A DNA stretch of 64,000 nucleotides from Begonia masoniana (Eukaryota > Streptophyta > Magnoliopsida > Cucurbitales > Begoniaceae): positions 6,163,858 to 6,227,857 of the forward strand of contig CM039512.1 of NCBI GenBank assembly GCA_022432975.1, in the 5' to 3' direction. The position numbers and the translations under genes were made by a program. Of this stretch, positions 19,562-33,548 are shown piece after piece. Each line of letters begins with the position of its first letter. The first letter of the stretch is position 1. Under the pieces are notes generated by a model. It saw only the letters and a list, made by a program, of their open reading frames with translations. It was not told where the DNA came from and did no database searches.

Positions 19562-22500
19562 TCAGAATTGAGGACGATGATCCTGATTCCCATTTGTGTT
19601 GGTTGAGGAAGGAGGAGGTCTTTGAGGTGGAGGTGGGGGAGCTGTGAGTAAATAGTTCAATCGAGATGATGAATTCTCAATCAGACCAGCAACTCCGGCG
19701 GCCGCCGACTGAGCGTTTGATGGCAGGAACAGATCGTGTTTCTGGTCTTTATATGCACCCCAAACCTACACCAAACAACAGTTTATGAGGAAGAAAAAAA
19801 GTTAACCTCGAAAAAGGCTCTACTCAATCTGAGAAATAGAATTGCCTCATTAAAATATTAGATTAAACAATTTTTTTTTTTTTTTCAATAAACGGACTAT
19901 AGTTTTAGTCATTTAAAATGAGTCCTGGAATATTGGAAGTGCTACTCAAAAAAACCTCAAAGAAAATGAATGAAATAATACTCTAATATTTAGAATTGCT
20001 TTTTCAATTAATAACTAAGAAATATTAAATTTGTTCTCCACGAATTTTCAATCCAAATACCAAAAAAAAGACCGAATTGTGCTAAAGCTCATCAGATAGG
20101 TCATCTTAAGACTGTAAGGGAAGACATCAAAACAAATAAACATCTCAAGACTGTAAGGAAACAAAACAAATAAACCCCTCTTGGATTTGTATTTCAGTTT
20201 GCTTGGAGGGTTGAAAGATCAGTAAAAACCTGTTTAAAACCAAAGACAATCAAGCAAGGTCAAAACTTTTAATGGATAGACCATCCTTTCCATAGGCAGC
20301 TTATTTTTCATCTTAGTCGCTCCTAAACAGGTCCGACGGCTGAACCTCAACATCTCATTTCTCTTTCAACCAAGGAGCTCCAATCGAGCAACTAACTTAT
20401 TCTTTAAAACGAGAAGCTCCTTTCATTCTCTATCTATCAAAGCTAGTTCTTGATGAATACACAATTTGAGAGCTAAACGAATACAGACTGCAGGATAAAT
20501 AAAAATTTACTCTGCTCCTTTTTCTTTATCATTTATCTAATTAAGTTTTACAGTCCTATTGTGGGGAAATTAAGAGTATTTTATGGGAGAACTAGGACAA
20601 GGAATGAAATAAATAATTATAATCTTTTGTTTGTTTCCATAAAATTGAGAAGAGGAATGATTTGCAGTGCGTTTATACACACTGGCCCAACCAATCAAAC
20701 CAGACAAGACTAGTAATTGACTAGATGCAGAAAAACTAATAACCAAATTTCACAAGTGTTGGAAAAATAAGAATTACCATACGTAAACATTAAAAATGTC
20801 AAAGAGAAATCAACGAAATAATCAGCACTCCAGTACTTACATCAGAAGCATTCAATATCTCTCTCACTTTAATGCAGTGGGCTCCTTCTGTTGCAAATGC
20901 GTGCAAAACCTGGATACAAGCCGAAAATTCAAAATATGAAGCAATTGAAGCAACACTTCAGTTTTTCAGAAATTTATACAATTAAGATAGTTGAATTGAA
21001 TCATTCCCCTTTGTTTAGATACTAGCTAAAAATGCATTTGATCTTAGAATGAAAACAAATCAAAATGAGAAAAAAATGAGAATACAGATTACCTCAACAT
21101 TCCCAAATCAATTAACAATAAGAAGCTAAATAAAAAATAGTACGAGGAAAAACTAAATATCCTGCCACATGATGCAAACTATCAATAAACCCAAAGTTCA
21201 GACTATATATGTTGTTAAACAAGATATATCACGCAAATTAAAGACAACTAGAGGAAATGTCAAATTGAAAGTTATCCTAACCTCTACAGCAAGCACCCTG
21301 CCAATAGATGCTTCAGATTCATTCCACTTCATTTGAGAGCAAAGTCCATTCCTTCCCCCAGCTCTCCAATCGAGAAGCCCAAGAAGTACTTCGACGAGGC
21401 CAACCCTAGTATACAAATGCAATTTGTTCCAAAATCAGAAAGCATGGAAAATGTAGAAAGTTATATAGAACTGAACAAGCTCTTAAATTCTAAGTATCCC
21501 CGATAACAAATATGTAGAGTAATAAATTTCATGACAGGTAAATACGATTGATTATTCATAAATAATTGGATGAAAAAACCAAACATGAAGAGGATAAATA
21601 CTGACTAGCGCAGTGGCCATGCAATGAAATACGGAACAACGGGTTATAGTATTGTCGTTTTACTCTCTTCTAAAGAATTCCTTGTGCAATCTTTTCCATG
21701 TATATTCTAGGTTACTTTAGTAAAATTGTTTCTTATAAAAAATTGTTGCATTAGGCTCATTAGGATTGAATCAGATGTTGTCGTCTTTGTGTAAAGATCA
21801 CCGAAAATTAGGATTTCAAAAGGGAAAGATTTCAGATACTTAGTAATCCAATTAATCATAAAAGTTATCAAATTATTTTCTCAGCTCTAGATTAGATGAA
21901 TTACACTTTATTAGTAATTTGTATTTTCATTACATAAGAAAGATTTTATATGGTTATAAATTATGTTGTACATAGAAGTGTGTATATATATTTCATTACA
22001 TTAAACTTTTTCACAACTTGCAATTTTCAACAAATTAATTAAGTCATAGAAGCGTGTGTGTATATATATATATTTGAATTTGAGCAGTCTCTTAACAGCT
22101 CAATTTTTGAGTGGGGAACGGGATATTTCAAAGGATATGGCTTTTCATTCTTATGCAAATTTCTAAATTAAGTCACTCACTTAAGCCCTTGAGCAACTAG
22201 TGAGTCCCTGGCTCGATTTCCAGCTACAACAACGCGCTTTAATGTCTCAAGAGCAAGTATACTTCCACCTTGCCATCCTATAGCTTTCATTAGGAGTGGA
22301 ACAACCTGGAGGAAAAAAAATAAAGACAGATGAGGAAAATTTATATAGATTGTATTTGTAATTTCAGGTACACTAAATTAAAATAACTCCCATGCTTTTA
22401 GGAAAATGGAAGAAATAAACACAAAGTATAGCACTAAAAATTAAGAGAAACCAGATAATATGCATCAGTTTGAATACATCACGTGTTATTTAGCAAATTA

Positions 22501-25500
22501 ATATCAAGAAAATCATCCAATCGATGCCTCAAATTAAAATAATTTTCTCCTTGTAATGAGTAAAAATGCCCGCTACATAAACAAGGAACCATGAGCCAAC
22601 TCTTCAAAATATAAAATTCAAATTAAAAGACCACATACCTGTGGACTTCCAACACTAGTGGCTGCCATAGCTTCTGCACATGTAGTACTAGCTGCCAGTT
22701 GATGTAGGACGCGCAAACAACTAAGGCGAATGAGTTCTTGTGGAGTTTGTGCTGATTGTGTAGTTTCATCTTCAGGTTCTTGAGCACCGTCCCCAAAGTT
22801 GCCATTATTCACCTCTCCTGATGCCATTGTTTCTCGTCTTGCTTCATAAGCCACGGCAGCCAGAAGTTTGGGCACATAGCCAAGATATCCCACATGATCT
22901 GCAAGTGCTGGGTGCACACGTAGTAGTGAAACCAAAGCAGCTGAAAGGAGCAGAGGAAGCTCAGTGTTTACAGCTTGAGAATTATCATAATGTGTAGCTG
23001 CAATGGATGTTAAATACTGATCTAATAGTCCTTCCAAAAATCTCTTCGGATTTCTCAAAGGAAACTTGGGATCTTTCAAGAACAGCCTCACATAGATTCC
23101 TCCAACCTGCATAAAAAAGAAACTACTAAGTTTTGACAGCCTTGTCATCAAATTGGATAGGTGTAACTCATGTTGTTTTACCTGTGGCTCATCTCTCATT
23201 TCTTGTTGTCCAGAAGCCTGCTCTGGTACATCCCAATCAACGACACGACCTTTAATCTGCTCCCGATATAAGTCCAACACCATAGTTGCAATTTGTGCCG
23301 ATAAAGAAGCTGCCATAGCTGGTGTCCAAACAAGTTCTGGAGTCTCTGTAGTCTGGTCTAGGACTGAAACAGCAGCTTCACCTGGACCATCCTTAATAAC
23401 TGATACAAGACCATCAGGAAGGAATCTAGCCAGTGTAATGGCAACTCTAGGGCCATGCATTGGTTGCCCTACAAGTTTTCCCAATAAAGAGGCAGCAGCA
23501 GCTCTTTGCTGTAATGGTATTCCTTCTGTAAATCATTTTTTGGATTATTAAAGCCTTTCTGCTAATACAATAACATCAATTAAAGCGAGTAGGAGAGTGT
23601 ACCCTGCAAAGGTAATAAAATTTCGAGAATGTAGAGAACACCACCATGCTTAGCAGCTGACCAAGCAAGTTCTGCAGTGCTTGCCAAAGCATAAAGAACA
23701 TGCAAAACTCCTTCGCGACAATTTGGCATAGAGTGCAACATTTGCATTAAAAGAAGAAGACTAGATCCTTCAGCAACCATAGACTCCAGGCAGGGAGCAT
23801 ATGCAGTTAAGAGTGTCAGCACATTCAGACAAAGTTGAGGAATGTTGGATTCAGCAGGGACCGACAGAGAAAAGCATTCAAAAAGAGGTAAAAGCTTCTC
23901 TTTGGTAGAAAATATGGAAGCCAGATTTGGATAGTTTGTAAGCAAGCTCTGCAGCAAGAGGAATGAGGGAAAATAACAGAGCATTAAATATTTAAAAAAA
24001 AAAGGAAGTTCTATAAAACAATAAGATTAATTGTACCTTCAGTGAGATCAATACAAATTGAAGGCTCTGAAATAGTTCGAATTTTTCATTATCTGAAACT
24101 TGAGCACCTGATGATAAAGTCTCATTTGGAATGATCTGCTCACTATCTACTCCAGCTTCCATATCTCCAGCATATTCGGATTTAATAGAGGATGACCCAG
24201 CAAAAGTGGGCTGGCTGTCCAAACCAGAATCACAACGAGCAATATATCCATTCTCAACATCAGAATGATCACTCGCAAGAGTTCTGCTCTTGAGGTCAGA
24301 ATTTCTCACACGCTGATTTTGCACCACATGTGCAATAAAATCAATTAAAGCAGCACAAAAAGCTTCTGGTTCACTAATCTGAAAGTCTGGCTGATCATTA
24401 TAGACCCTCAAGTAAACATTCCCAACATAGAGTTCTTTGGATAGAGCATTGTACACAAAAACATGTGAATCTTCGAGATGATATGAACCATCAGGACCCT
24501 GACTAGCACGTTGTTCATCGACAAATTTCAAAAATTCTGCTCTGGTAGAAGAATTCCATATGATCTACAGAACAGGTAATATAGGTTGTATAATCCAGTG
24601 AAATAAATAATAAAGAGAACTTTATTAACTTAAAATAAATCCCCAGGAAACATATTATTGAATTAAATGCCCAGTCCTTTTGGACTGCTTAATACACAAC
24701 CGAACTATTTCTGCAGCCATCAAGATATTATTCGGAAAGAGAATACAACATGATAACAAAACATCAAATGTTTGGGCATTTTTTATTTTTTGCGTGAGAT
24801 AATTAATTTTTTACAAGACAGTAAGATTATTATGGAATAAATTATATTAAATTTACAACTTAACTCAACACTGTTCGTCTTTCCATAATGGATTTAAACA
24901 CTTAAATCTTATGTTTCATGATATTAAGGACACAAGCCTTTTCTTTTAGAAAGAATCTAGATTAAATAGTTGAAGTAAAATAAAGCTTAAATCATACTTC
25001 ACCCTAAGATATTTCACAGTGACTCAGCAAATTCAACTGTCATGTAAGAAATTGAAAGTTCGTGTCTATGAAGAAGTGACAAAAATCTAATTAAAAAAAT
25101 ATGACAATCAAAAGGTGGAAAAAGTAGCGAAATACCTCAGGAGTTTCTAAGTTCGAGTTTAATTTGGACAAGAGATCTTTAGGTTCTTGATCTTTTAATA
25201 GACTACAAAGCTTAGGAGTTAACAGAGTTCTCAAAACATCAGCTGCCGCTTGATTATAAGGTGAAGAGTCGTCACAACTACACAAACCACTAACTCTTGA
25301 GAGAGCTTGAGATGCTCGAACAGCATGCAAATTTTTTGCAATTTGGACACTGGCACCGACCCCACATGAGTCAGTTTTGTCAGATTCCTCAGCAGTTGAA
25401 TCATATTGAAGCAGCAATGGCAAAAGGTACCTGAAAGTAAACTGAAGTTAGACAAGATAGTTGACTAAACATGAATTTTAACATGCTATGACACGTGTGT

Positions 25501-28500
25501 TGCACCATTGTAGAGAAATAAAATAAAGGGATACAGGATGGAGATCTCTTATCCATTCTAAGATAAGTTTGACAACATAAATTCGTAAAGTTCTCATCAC
25601 AAATGGAAAGTAAGAAAATCCTAATAAATTATGCATATATAACATGAAAGAAGGTTTACCAAAGCACACCAGCTCTTAACAAAGCATTCTGTAAATCGGA
25701 TGATACAGAAACATGAGCAACAGTGAGGAGAGCAGCATCAACAGCTGCAGCCACCAGCTCAAGCTCAGTACAATGTACTATATCATCAATTAGTCCAGAA
25801 AACTCTAATATTTCTTCCCGTGCACTCTCAAATTGGCTCAACACAGAGAAGGTTCTCATGATATTAGTGACAATAATAGCTGATGATTCGGTAGCAGAAG
25901 TAGTTGGTTGAACAACACACATGCAACGGGAGAGAAGAATGGCAAGAAGTTTAATTCCACCATCTCTCACCAGCTCTTCACCATTCAATGAAGATGTTGC
26001 ACACCTAATCATGCCAAACCAAGTGAAGAAGCAGAAATCATCTTATGTATCAAATATTAATACCAAAGAAACACAAACATTGAAACAGAAGCACCTACGT
26101 CAGCCATATAAGTTCTGATGCAGCAACTAGAAGTGGTGCTCGGTCTGATGAAAGAAAGTTGTTATCATCTTTATCCACTGTAACTGCATTGAGCAACATT
26201 GGATAGCCAGCATATTTGAAAGGCTCTAGTACATTTCCATACCGTCTATATAAAATGCACTGTCCTTTCAATAAAAGAAGCAACCTCCAAGGCTGTGGAC
26301 CTTGCAACCCTTGCATTGTAGCCTATTATCAAATGTAATTGTAAGGGAACCAATAATACTGAATCTATACAATAATTGGGCTATTCATGCAAATTTCAGG
26401 AAAGAACGGCACTAATGGTACTTCCTTGAAAGCTTTCATTAGAAGAAATGTACAGCAACGAGGTTAAAATAAACAAAGGATTAATTTTTGAGCATCAACT
26501 AATATCTGATAAAAGTTTTAAATAACTTCCTTCCTGCATCCATTCTATAACTTCTCTTTCATTTAAAATAGAAACATCTTTAACCATAATATGCCCTTTT
26601 CTTAAGCACGTTCTTTATAAACTTCAAGAATTTAAGCAGATTTTTACCTGAAGACGCTCATATGCTTTCTGAACCGCAAGAAATTTCTCCCTTCCTTCAG
26701 GATTTTTGTCAGGATGGTATTTCATTGCAAGTTTCCGATATTGTCGCTTAAGCTTTTCTTCATCAATGTTCTCAATCTGCTTTGATATGCTAGGTATTTC
26801 CTCTGCCGTCTCAGAAGAGTACCTTTTACTGACATCGTCACTTGATACATCTTCCAAAGATATCTCTAATATTTTGCAAGCCTCTTCTTCCGATAGATCC
26901 ATAGGTCTTCTTGTTAACTCTTCACGCCACATGACAAGTAATGATTGTAGAAATTCAACATGTTCAACAATAGGCCAGTTAGGAAACCGAATTTCATCAC
27001 ATAAATTCCTAAGGTAGTAGCGGTGGCACCACATTTCATCTCTTAGCTCGGGATATGTCACTGGTGGCATATGAGCATACTCGTAAGGGGAATGGCAATG
27101 CTGCGACAATTTCTGGGGAAAATCACCAAGATGCTGTAAAACCTGGAGAAATGGCCACTTCAGCTTTATATAGGTTTGTCAAAAAATTAACCAATAAACT
27201 TCACTGTAGTTCACAAAAGCAAACGAAAGATTTAAAGGAGGTTGAAATACTTGTCGAATAAGATTTTCTGCCCTCATTTTGTGGGTCCAAATAATTTCCT
27301 GGAGTATCAGAATCAGAAACCATTGCTGCAGCAAATGCAGCTGGACCACTACGCTCCAATACATACAACAATGATTCGGGAAGCAACCCACCCAATACAC
27401 TACGTTTAGCCAGAGGCAACGAAGAAGAAACTGCAGCTTCTTCTCCTCCATGAAATGCTTGATGGACATGAGTTACCGAGAAGAGTTGAGATATTGTAAG
27501 AAGATTAGATCCGGGGTATGCAAGAGAAAAATAGAAAGCACCGGTGCTATACAAACGTATCATGGCCTTCGGATTTCTGGTAACAACAGCTCTAATCAAA
27601 GCAGCAGCAGATTCTACTATATTAGGTTCACCAGAAAGCATAGCCTACGGAAAATATCCAAGACAACTTATTATGGAAATTCTTTTTAATAGGAAAGCAC
27701 AATTTCAAAAATAAAAATGGTGATATTGCCAATTTAACGCTCACAAACATAAACGAAATCCCAGTGTATCTAAATTAGACGTAACATAACATCTAAGGAC
27801 AATGCAATGTAAAAGTAAAAACTATTTTGAAATGAGACGACGATTTGAAAGGATTTTTTTTAAACAAAAACAACATATTTCTGATCCTAATTTGAAATGA
27901 GGCAAAGATACTTTTCCATTTATCTTTCTATAATATACAAACAAATATAGTTCCAGAGAGTAGGTAATGTTGGAATTTGGTGTGACCCAAATTCTAGTTG
28001 GGCCGGGTCGGGCCCATATATCAATATTAGGGTTTTACGTTTTCTCTATATATTAATGTTTGAGTCGTAAAACTCATTGTACCAAATTTGATATTAGTGA
28101 TTCTCTCTTCTGCCCGTGGTTTTTTCCCTTTCTAGGGTTTTCACATAAAATTCGGTGTCTATTATTTTCTCGTTTTTCTTTTTCAGTTTCTTGATCGTTC
28201 GTTACAAGTGGATTAGGGCATCTAATCCTAACAACTGGTATCAGAACTTCAGGTTGAAGCGGTTTTCGAAAATCAGGGTTTGATTCTTCGAATGGTATCG
28301 ATCAATTTTAGGTTTGTAATTTCGGTAGAATTTTGCAAAGGGAAAAGAAAATTGGAAATATAAAAAAAAAAAAAGGAAAAAAAATATATTTTCCTTTTTT
28401 CGTTCTGTTGTTCTTCTTCGATAGAGAAGAAGAGTGTCCGAAGCAGAACCCGCCTGAAGCCTGAGCCACGACGAACAGAGGGCGATCGACGCCGCCGACC

Positions 28501-31500
28501 GCCGCACGAAGAGAGAACCCGCCATCACCGCGCGCACCAGACCGCGCCGTCGCTGACCGTCACCGCCATTCAAAGAGCGCTGATCTGTTTCGATGCAGAA
28601 TGCTCCGCCGTGAAGAATCGTTCGCCACCGTCGCTCCGATTGGACACTGCCGACGCGCAGAGAACGCAGCTCTGACGCAGACCCGAGCAGAGCTCGCACG
28701 CCGCGCCATTGTCCGACAGAAAGAAGCACTGACGGAGATCAGCCACTACCGTCGTTCTGTCATGCCAGGAAGAAATCAGTAACTGCGTTCAGCCACCGCC
28801 CATTGTTCTGTCTTCTTCGCCGCCAGCTTGCTCCGATTGCGTGGCCTCCGTTTGGTTCTGGTCTTTTTCGAACAGGGACGATTTTTTGTTTAAAAAATTG
28901 AGTATTTGGAATTTCTGATTTGTGGAATTCTGTTGGTGAGATTCATATTGGGTGAACAGTGAAGGCGAAGTGGAGAGATTAAAGTAGGAAATTTTGTTGA
29001 ATTTCAATATTTGAAAATATCGGGAAAAATATTTGGGTAAGGTTATTGATTCAGATATTTCGAGCTCGAATAATTTATTTGACGGATTTACTGATATCGT
29101 GGAGATTAATTATTGGGGTTGAATAATTAATCTGGAAATATCTGTTATTGGGGCTTTGATTATTGATAACAATGGCTGGCGCCGATAGCACAGGACACAT
29201 TATTGGAAAATTCGTTGGGACGAATTTTGTATTCTGGAGAATGCAAATCGAGGATTACTTGTACGGGAAAAAGACTTCATCTTCTTTTAAGTGCGAAACC
29301 AGAGAGGATGGAAGACGGTGAATGAAATCTCCTTGACAGACAGGTTTTGGGAGTCATCCAATTGACGCTAGCCAAAAGCGTTGCTTACAACATGGCGAAG
29401 GAGAAGACCACCGTGAGTTAGACGAAGGCTCTATCTGATATGTACGAGAAACCATCTGCGAATAAAAAGATATTTCTTATGAAGAAGCTTTTTAATCTGA
29501 AGATGATTGATGGTGCTTCTGTAACAGCGCATCTGAATGAGTTCAATACTATTGTGAATCAATTGCTATATGTGGATATTGATTTTGAAGATGAGGTTTG
29601 TGCTCTAATTTTGTTGGCGGCTCTACCGAATAGTTGGGAGTCTATGAGAGCAATAGTTAGTAACTCAATTGGAAGTGCTAAACTGGTATTCACTGATGTG
29701 AGAGATCGTATTCTTGCCGAGGAGGTTCGTAAGATTGATTTTGATGAAACATCGATAGGCTCAGCTTTAAATGTTAAAAATAGGGGCAGGAGTCAAAGTA
29801 AAAGTCCGGACAATAAAAATCGAAGTCGGAGGAAGTCTGGAAAACACGCCAACTTTGAGTGTTATTATTGTGGCAAGAAAGTACACATAAAGAGATTTTG
29901 TCACAAGCTTCTTCGGGAAAATCCGAATGCCAAAGGAAAGGAAAAGATATTCGAAGAAAGTGACACAGGCAAGGAGGCAGCCGCAGTCACCGAGGAGTTC
30001 TTTAGTGTGTACGACGAGGATGTTGTAAATTTTGCTTGCCAAGATACGAATTGGGTAATCGATAGTGGCGCTTCAATACATGCCACTTCGCGGAAGGATT
30101 TCTTTACGTCCTTACACTTCGGGAGATTTTGGAAGTGTGAGGATGGGAAATGGTGGCGTTGCAAAAGCCATTAGTATGAGAGATGTGCTGATGACCCAGA
30201 TGTGTAAGTATGTGTACGATGGCAGCACGAACCGGAACTCAGATGGTGGTACGTCTGCGCTGGCGAACCGGAAGGTGACGGGTCGTAAAAAGGGGGTCGT
30301 CACAATCCCACATCGCTTGGGGAAGTATGTGGAAATGAAACATATGTAAAGAGACTCTCCCAAGATAGTAAGACGCGTCTTGGAGCACAATTGGGAACGG
30401 ATCCCATAAGAACTCCGAAGTTAAAAGTGCTTCGGCGAGAGTAATTTCAGGTTGGGTGACCTTCCGGGAAGTTCTCGCCAAACAAAGCCTTGAGGGGAGG
30501 ATATTGGGCTACAGCCCAATCCCCAGAGCGGACAATATCTTACTGAGAAATGGGGTCGTTACAAATGGTATCAGAGCCTGTACCCAACCGGAAATGTGGC
30601 CAACGAGGACGTTGGGCCCCCGAGGGGGGTGATTGTGATGACCCAGATGTGTAAGTATGTGTACGATGGCTGCACGAACCGGAACCCGGATGACGGTACG
30701 TCCGCGCGGGCGAACTGAAAGGGCGAACTGAAAGGTGACGGGTCATAAAAAGGGGGTCGTCACAATCCCACATCGCTTGGGGAAGTATGTGGAAATGAAA
30801 CATATGTAAAGAGACCATTCCAAGATAGTAAGACGCGTTTTGGAGCACAATTGGCAACGGATCCCATAAGAACTCCGAAGTTAAAAGTGCTTCGGCGAGA
30901 GCAATTCCAGGTTGGGTGACCTTCCGGGAAGTTCTCGCCAAACAAAATCGTGAGGGGAGGATATTGGGCTACGACCCAATCCCCAAAGCGGACAATATCT
31001 TACTGGGAAATAGGGTCGTTGCAAGATGTGCGTTTGAAGACCAACATCAACAACATCCTGGTTTTGAGAGGTGTGAAGCACATCCCCGACATCCGCAAGA
31101 ATTTGGTCTCAACTGGAAAGCTCGACGACGAAGGGTTTGACTACACCTTTCGTGATGGAAAATAGAAGCTTACCAGAGATTCATTGATCTTGGCGAGAGG
31201 AGAAAAATGCTCCTCATTATATGTGATGCACGCGAAGATCGCGGATTCTACAATCAATCTGGTAGATAATAAGGCTGCAATGTTTGTAAATTCACCTTCT
31301 AAGAGAAAGGTTAAGAAGACTCGGAAGAAGTTAGGTTCTCAGGTGAAATTCAGGTTGGGATCTGAGGGAACATCAGAGTCGGTGAGTCATCTTATTACAG
31401 ATGTTCAGTCATCAGTTTCAGATTCACGTCAGAATGATATTGTTAAAAGCAGAACCATGTGGAAGGTTAAAATTCCAGGACGATATGATGAAACTGTGGG

Positions 31501-33513
31501 TTATGTATTGAATGTGTTCGAGGGTAACGATTCCTGTGTGGAGTCTTCAACATGTTCAGATATAGTTCGTTGCGACAATCCTGATAGTTCAGTGATACCA
31601 TGGAGGAGATGCGATTTCTTCTCAAGTTTAAGCGGGGCTTAAACTTGAATGGTATCAGATGCTGAGTTGGCCCATCTGGGGCCTTTGTGGTAGAGGAACT
31701 TATTTTTAATGGAGTTTTGCAGATTTGTTTCTTACCGAAATTTCCTTGAAGGTGGAGATTGTCAGAGTTCAGTGTTCTGCATTCGGTTGGGTTGGGCCGA
31801 GTAGTCCGTTGGATCTCTCATGTGAAATTCGTGTCAAGGTGGAGTTTGTTGCAATTTGGTGTGACCCGAATTCTAGTTGGGCCGGGTCGGGCCCATATAT
31901 CAATATTAGGGTTTTACGTTTTCTCTATATATTGATGCTTGAGTCGCAAAACTCATTGTACCGAATTTGATATTAGTGATTCTCTCCTCTGCCCGTAGTT
32001 TTTTTCCTTTCTAGGGTTTCCACGTAAAGTTCGGTGTCTATTATTTTCTCGTTTTCTTTTTCGGTTTCTTGATCGTTCGTTACAAGTGGATTAGGGCGTC
32101 TAATCCTAACAGATAAGACGTATTTAATTTGCACAGAAGTACTTAATTTGCACAGAAACATTACACGGTAAGCACAATATATTATGCCTAATTCTTGATG
32201 CGACACTTAGATTGTCTAGACTTAGAGGTAATGGATCTAAACTAAAAAAATACTTTCTCCAAGTAAACACAATAAATTATGCCTAATTCCTGATGCGACA
32301 ATTGTCTTGATTTGGAGGTCATGGATTGAAATTATATAAATACTTTCTTCACAGTGGATACAAGATTAAGTAGATCAAACCATTTCGAAACGTATAATCA
32401 CAAGAGCATCATTTTCTAAGCTCCCCTGTTCCATCATAATCGCCAAGGAAAGACAAAATTAGAAAATAAAATATTAGCAAGGTTAATGGACCAGACTCTC
32501 CAAATAAACATAGATAAAAGAATATTCCTTCACAAAACAAACTATGCAAAAAATACACATCAAGACATCATAAAGCATATTCAAATTGTAGTTTCTAGGG
32601 TTACTGACACATCTTTCAAAGACATCTCTAGTATTACTTACTTGGGCCAATTGAAAGATCTGTAATTGAAAGCCAAAATGACTCATTAACTTACCTGGGC
32701 AATATGTGGAAGGCAGCGTGGACTGGACAAAATCCGTTTAACTCTTGGGGTCGGGGTAACTATCTCCCCAGCATCATCCAAATCTGAGTGAGCAGATACC
32801 ATGCTATGCAATATGGACAGTGCCGCCTCCCCAACCTAGACCAAGAGAAGATATTTTATGAAAGAACAAAAAGAAGATGAAGAAACCTAAACACATAAAA
32901 TTAGACGCATTATTTTAATTAACCTGAGCTGGTGTGAGAACAGGAACACGAATTGCTAATGCCCATCGCAATTCACGGATATCAAGCAATCTCTTCCATT
33001 CAATCATGCCAGAAGCCCAGCACCGGGTTGTCCAATCAATGTCTTTCTTTGACCAGAACCTTCTTATAGCATCTTTCTCCAAAGGTCCAACTTTTGTATT
33101 ATCTTTGTCAATAAACATCCATTCTTTAAGTGGTTCCATGAAGGCTGTGGCAGCAAGTAGATTAGATTGCAATGGAATAGCAGTCCTTTCTGAAGCTTCA
33201 TGAACCACAGTCAGAAGATCAACCGATAAGACACAGCCTCCGACAAGAACACAGGACTCCACATTTGATAAAACCTTCATCAAAGCCTGCATAAAAAAAC
33301 TTGAATTTATACCATATTCTTGGTATACTTTTTGATCAATCTAATTAAGGCTAATCAATGAGGATTCCATGTTAAGTTCCGTGCAGATGATCCAAGTGTA
33401 TAAAACAAAAATTGAAAGCTTAGTTACCCATCAATCGCAATAAATGTGGTCCAATGCCACAAATCTTTAAGATGGGTTTGTAGCTTATTACTAGAATTTC
33501 AATAAAATACTTC

Positions 33514-33548
<35 letters not shown>

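Larger units (their letters stand above)
30189..31023 (+). mobile_element. Cassandra TRIM (5S-rRNA-bearing LTR element), complete
   Basis: LTRs at 30189-30563 and 30636-31023 start TGATGACCC and end GTCGTTACA / GTCGTTGCA. The second is longer by a 13-bp internal duplication. Between them are only 72 bp: a TGGTATCAGAGCC primer site (Met-tRNA) and a purine tract CGAGGGGGG. Each LTR contains 5S rRNA-like sequence, the hallmark of Cassandra. The host copia bases AGATGTGC occur on both sides (30181-30188, 31024-31031). The copia reading frame resumes after it ([20 protein letters not shown]). No coding capacity, as usual for a TRIM. Confidence 0.93.
27968..32111 (+). mobile_element. Non-autonomous Ty1/copia LTR retrotransposon in GRV2 intron 9
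   Basis: Two LTRs of about 265 bp (27968-28233 and 31848-32111), both TGTTG...CTAACA, frame an internal region. Flanks are GGTAA (27963-27967) and GATAA (32112-32116), a 5-bp target duplication with one change. Right after the left LTR lies a primer site TGGTATCAGAAC, complementary to initiator Met-tRNA. A purine tract AAGGTGGAG precedes the right LTR. The LTRs differ at about a dozen positions, mostly transitions. The interior has a broken gag (29174 onward; frameshift and TAG), a CCHC knuckle and the DSGA protease start, then part of the pre-integrase region. No integrase, reverse transcriptase or RNase H core is visible. It lies antisense to GRV2. Confidence 0.93.

Noticed and set aside
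30399..30478. A working 5S rRNA gene
   Set aside because: The 5' third is poorly conserved, and it sits inside both LTRs of a TRIM, the known Cassandra arrangement.
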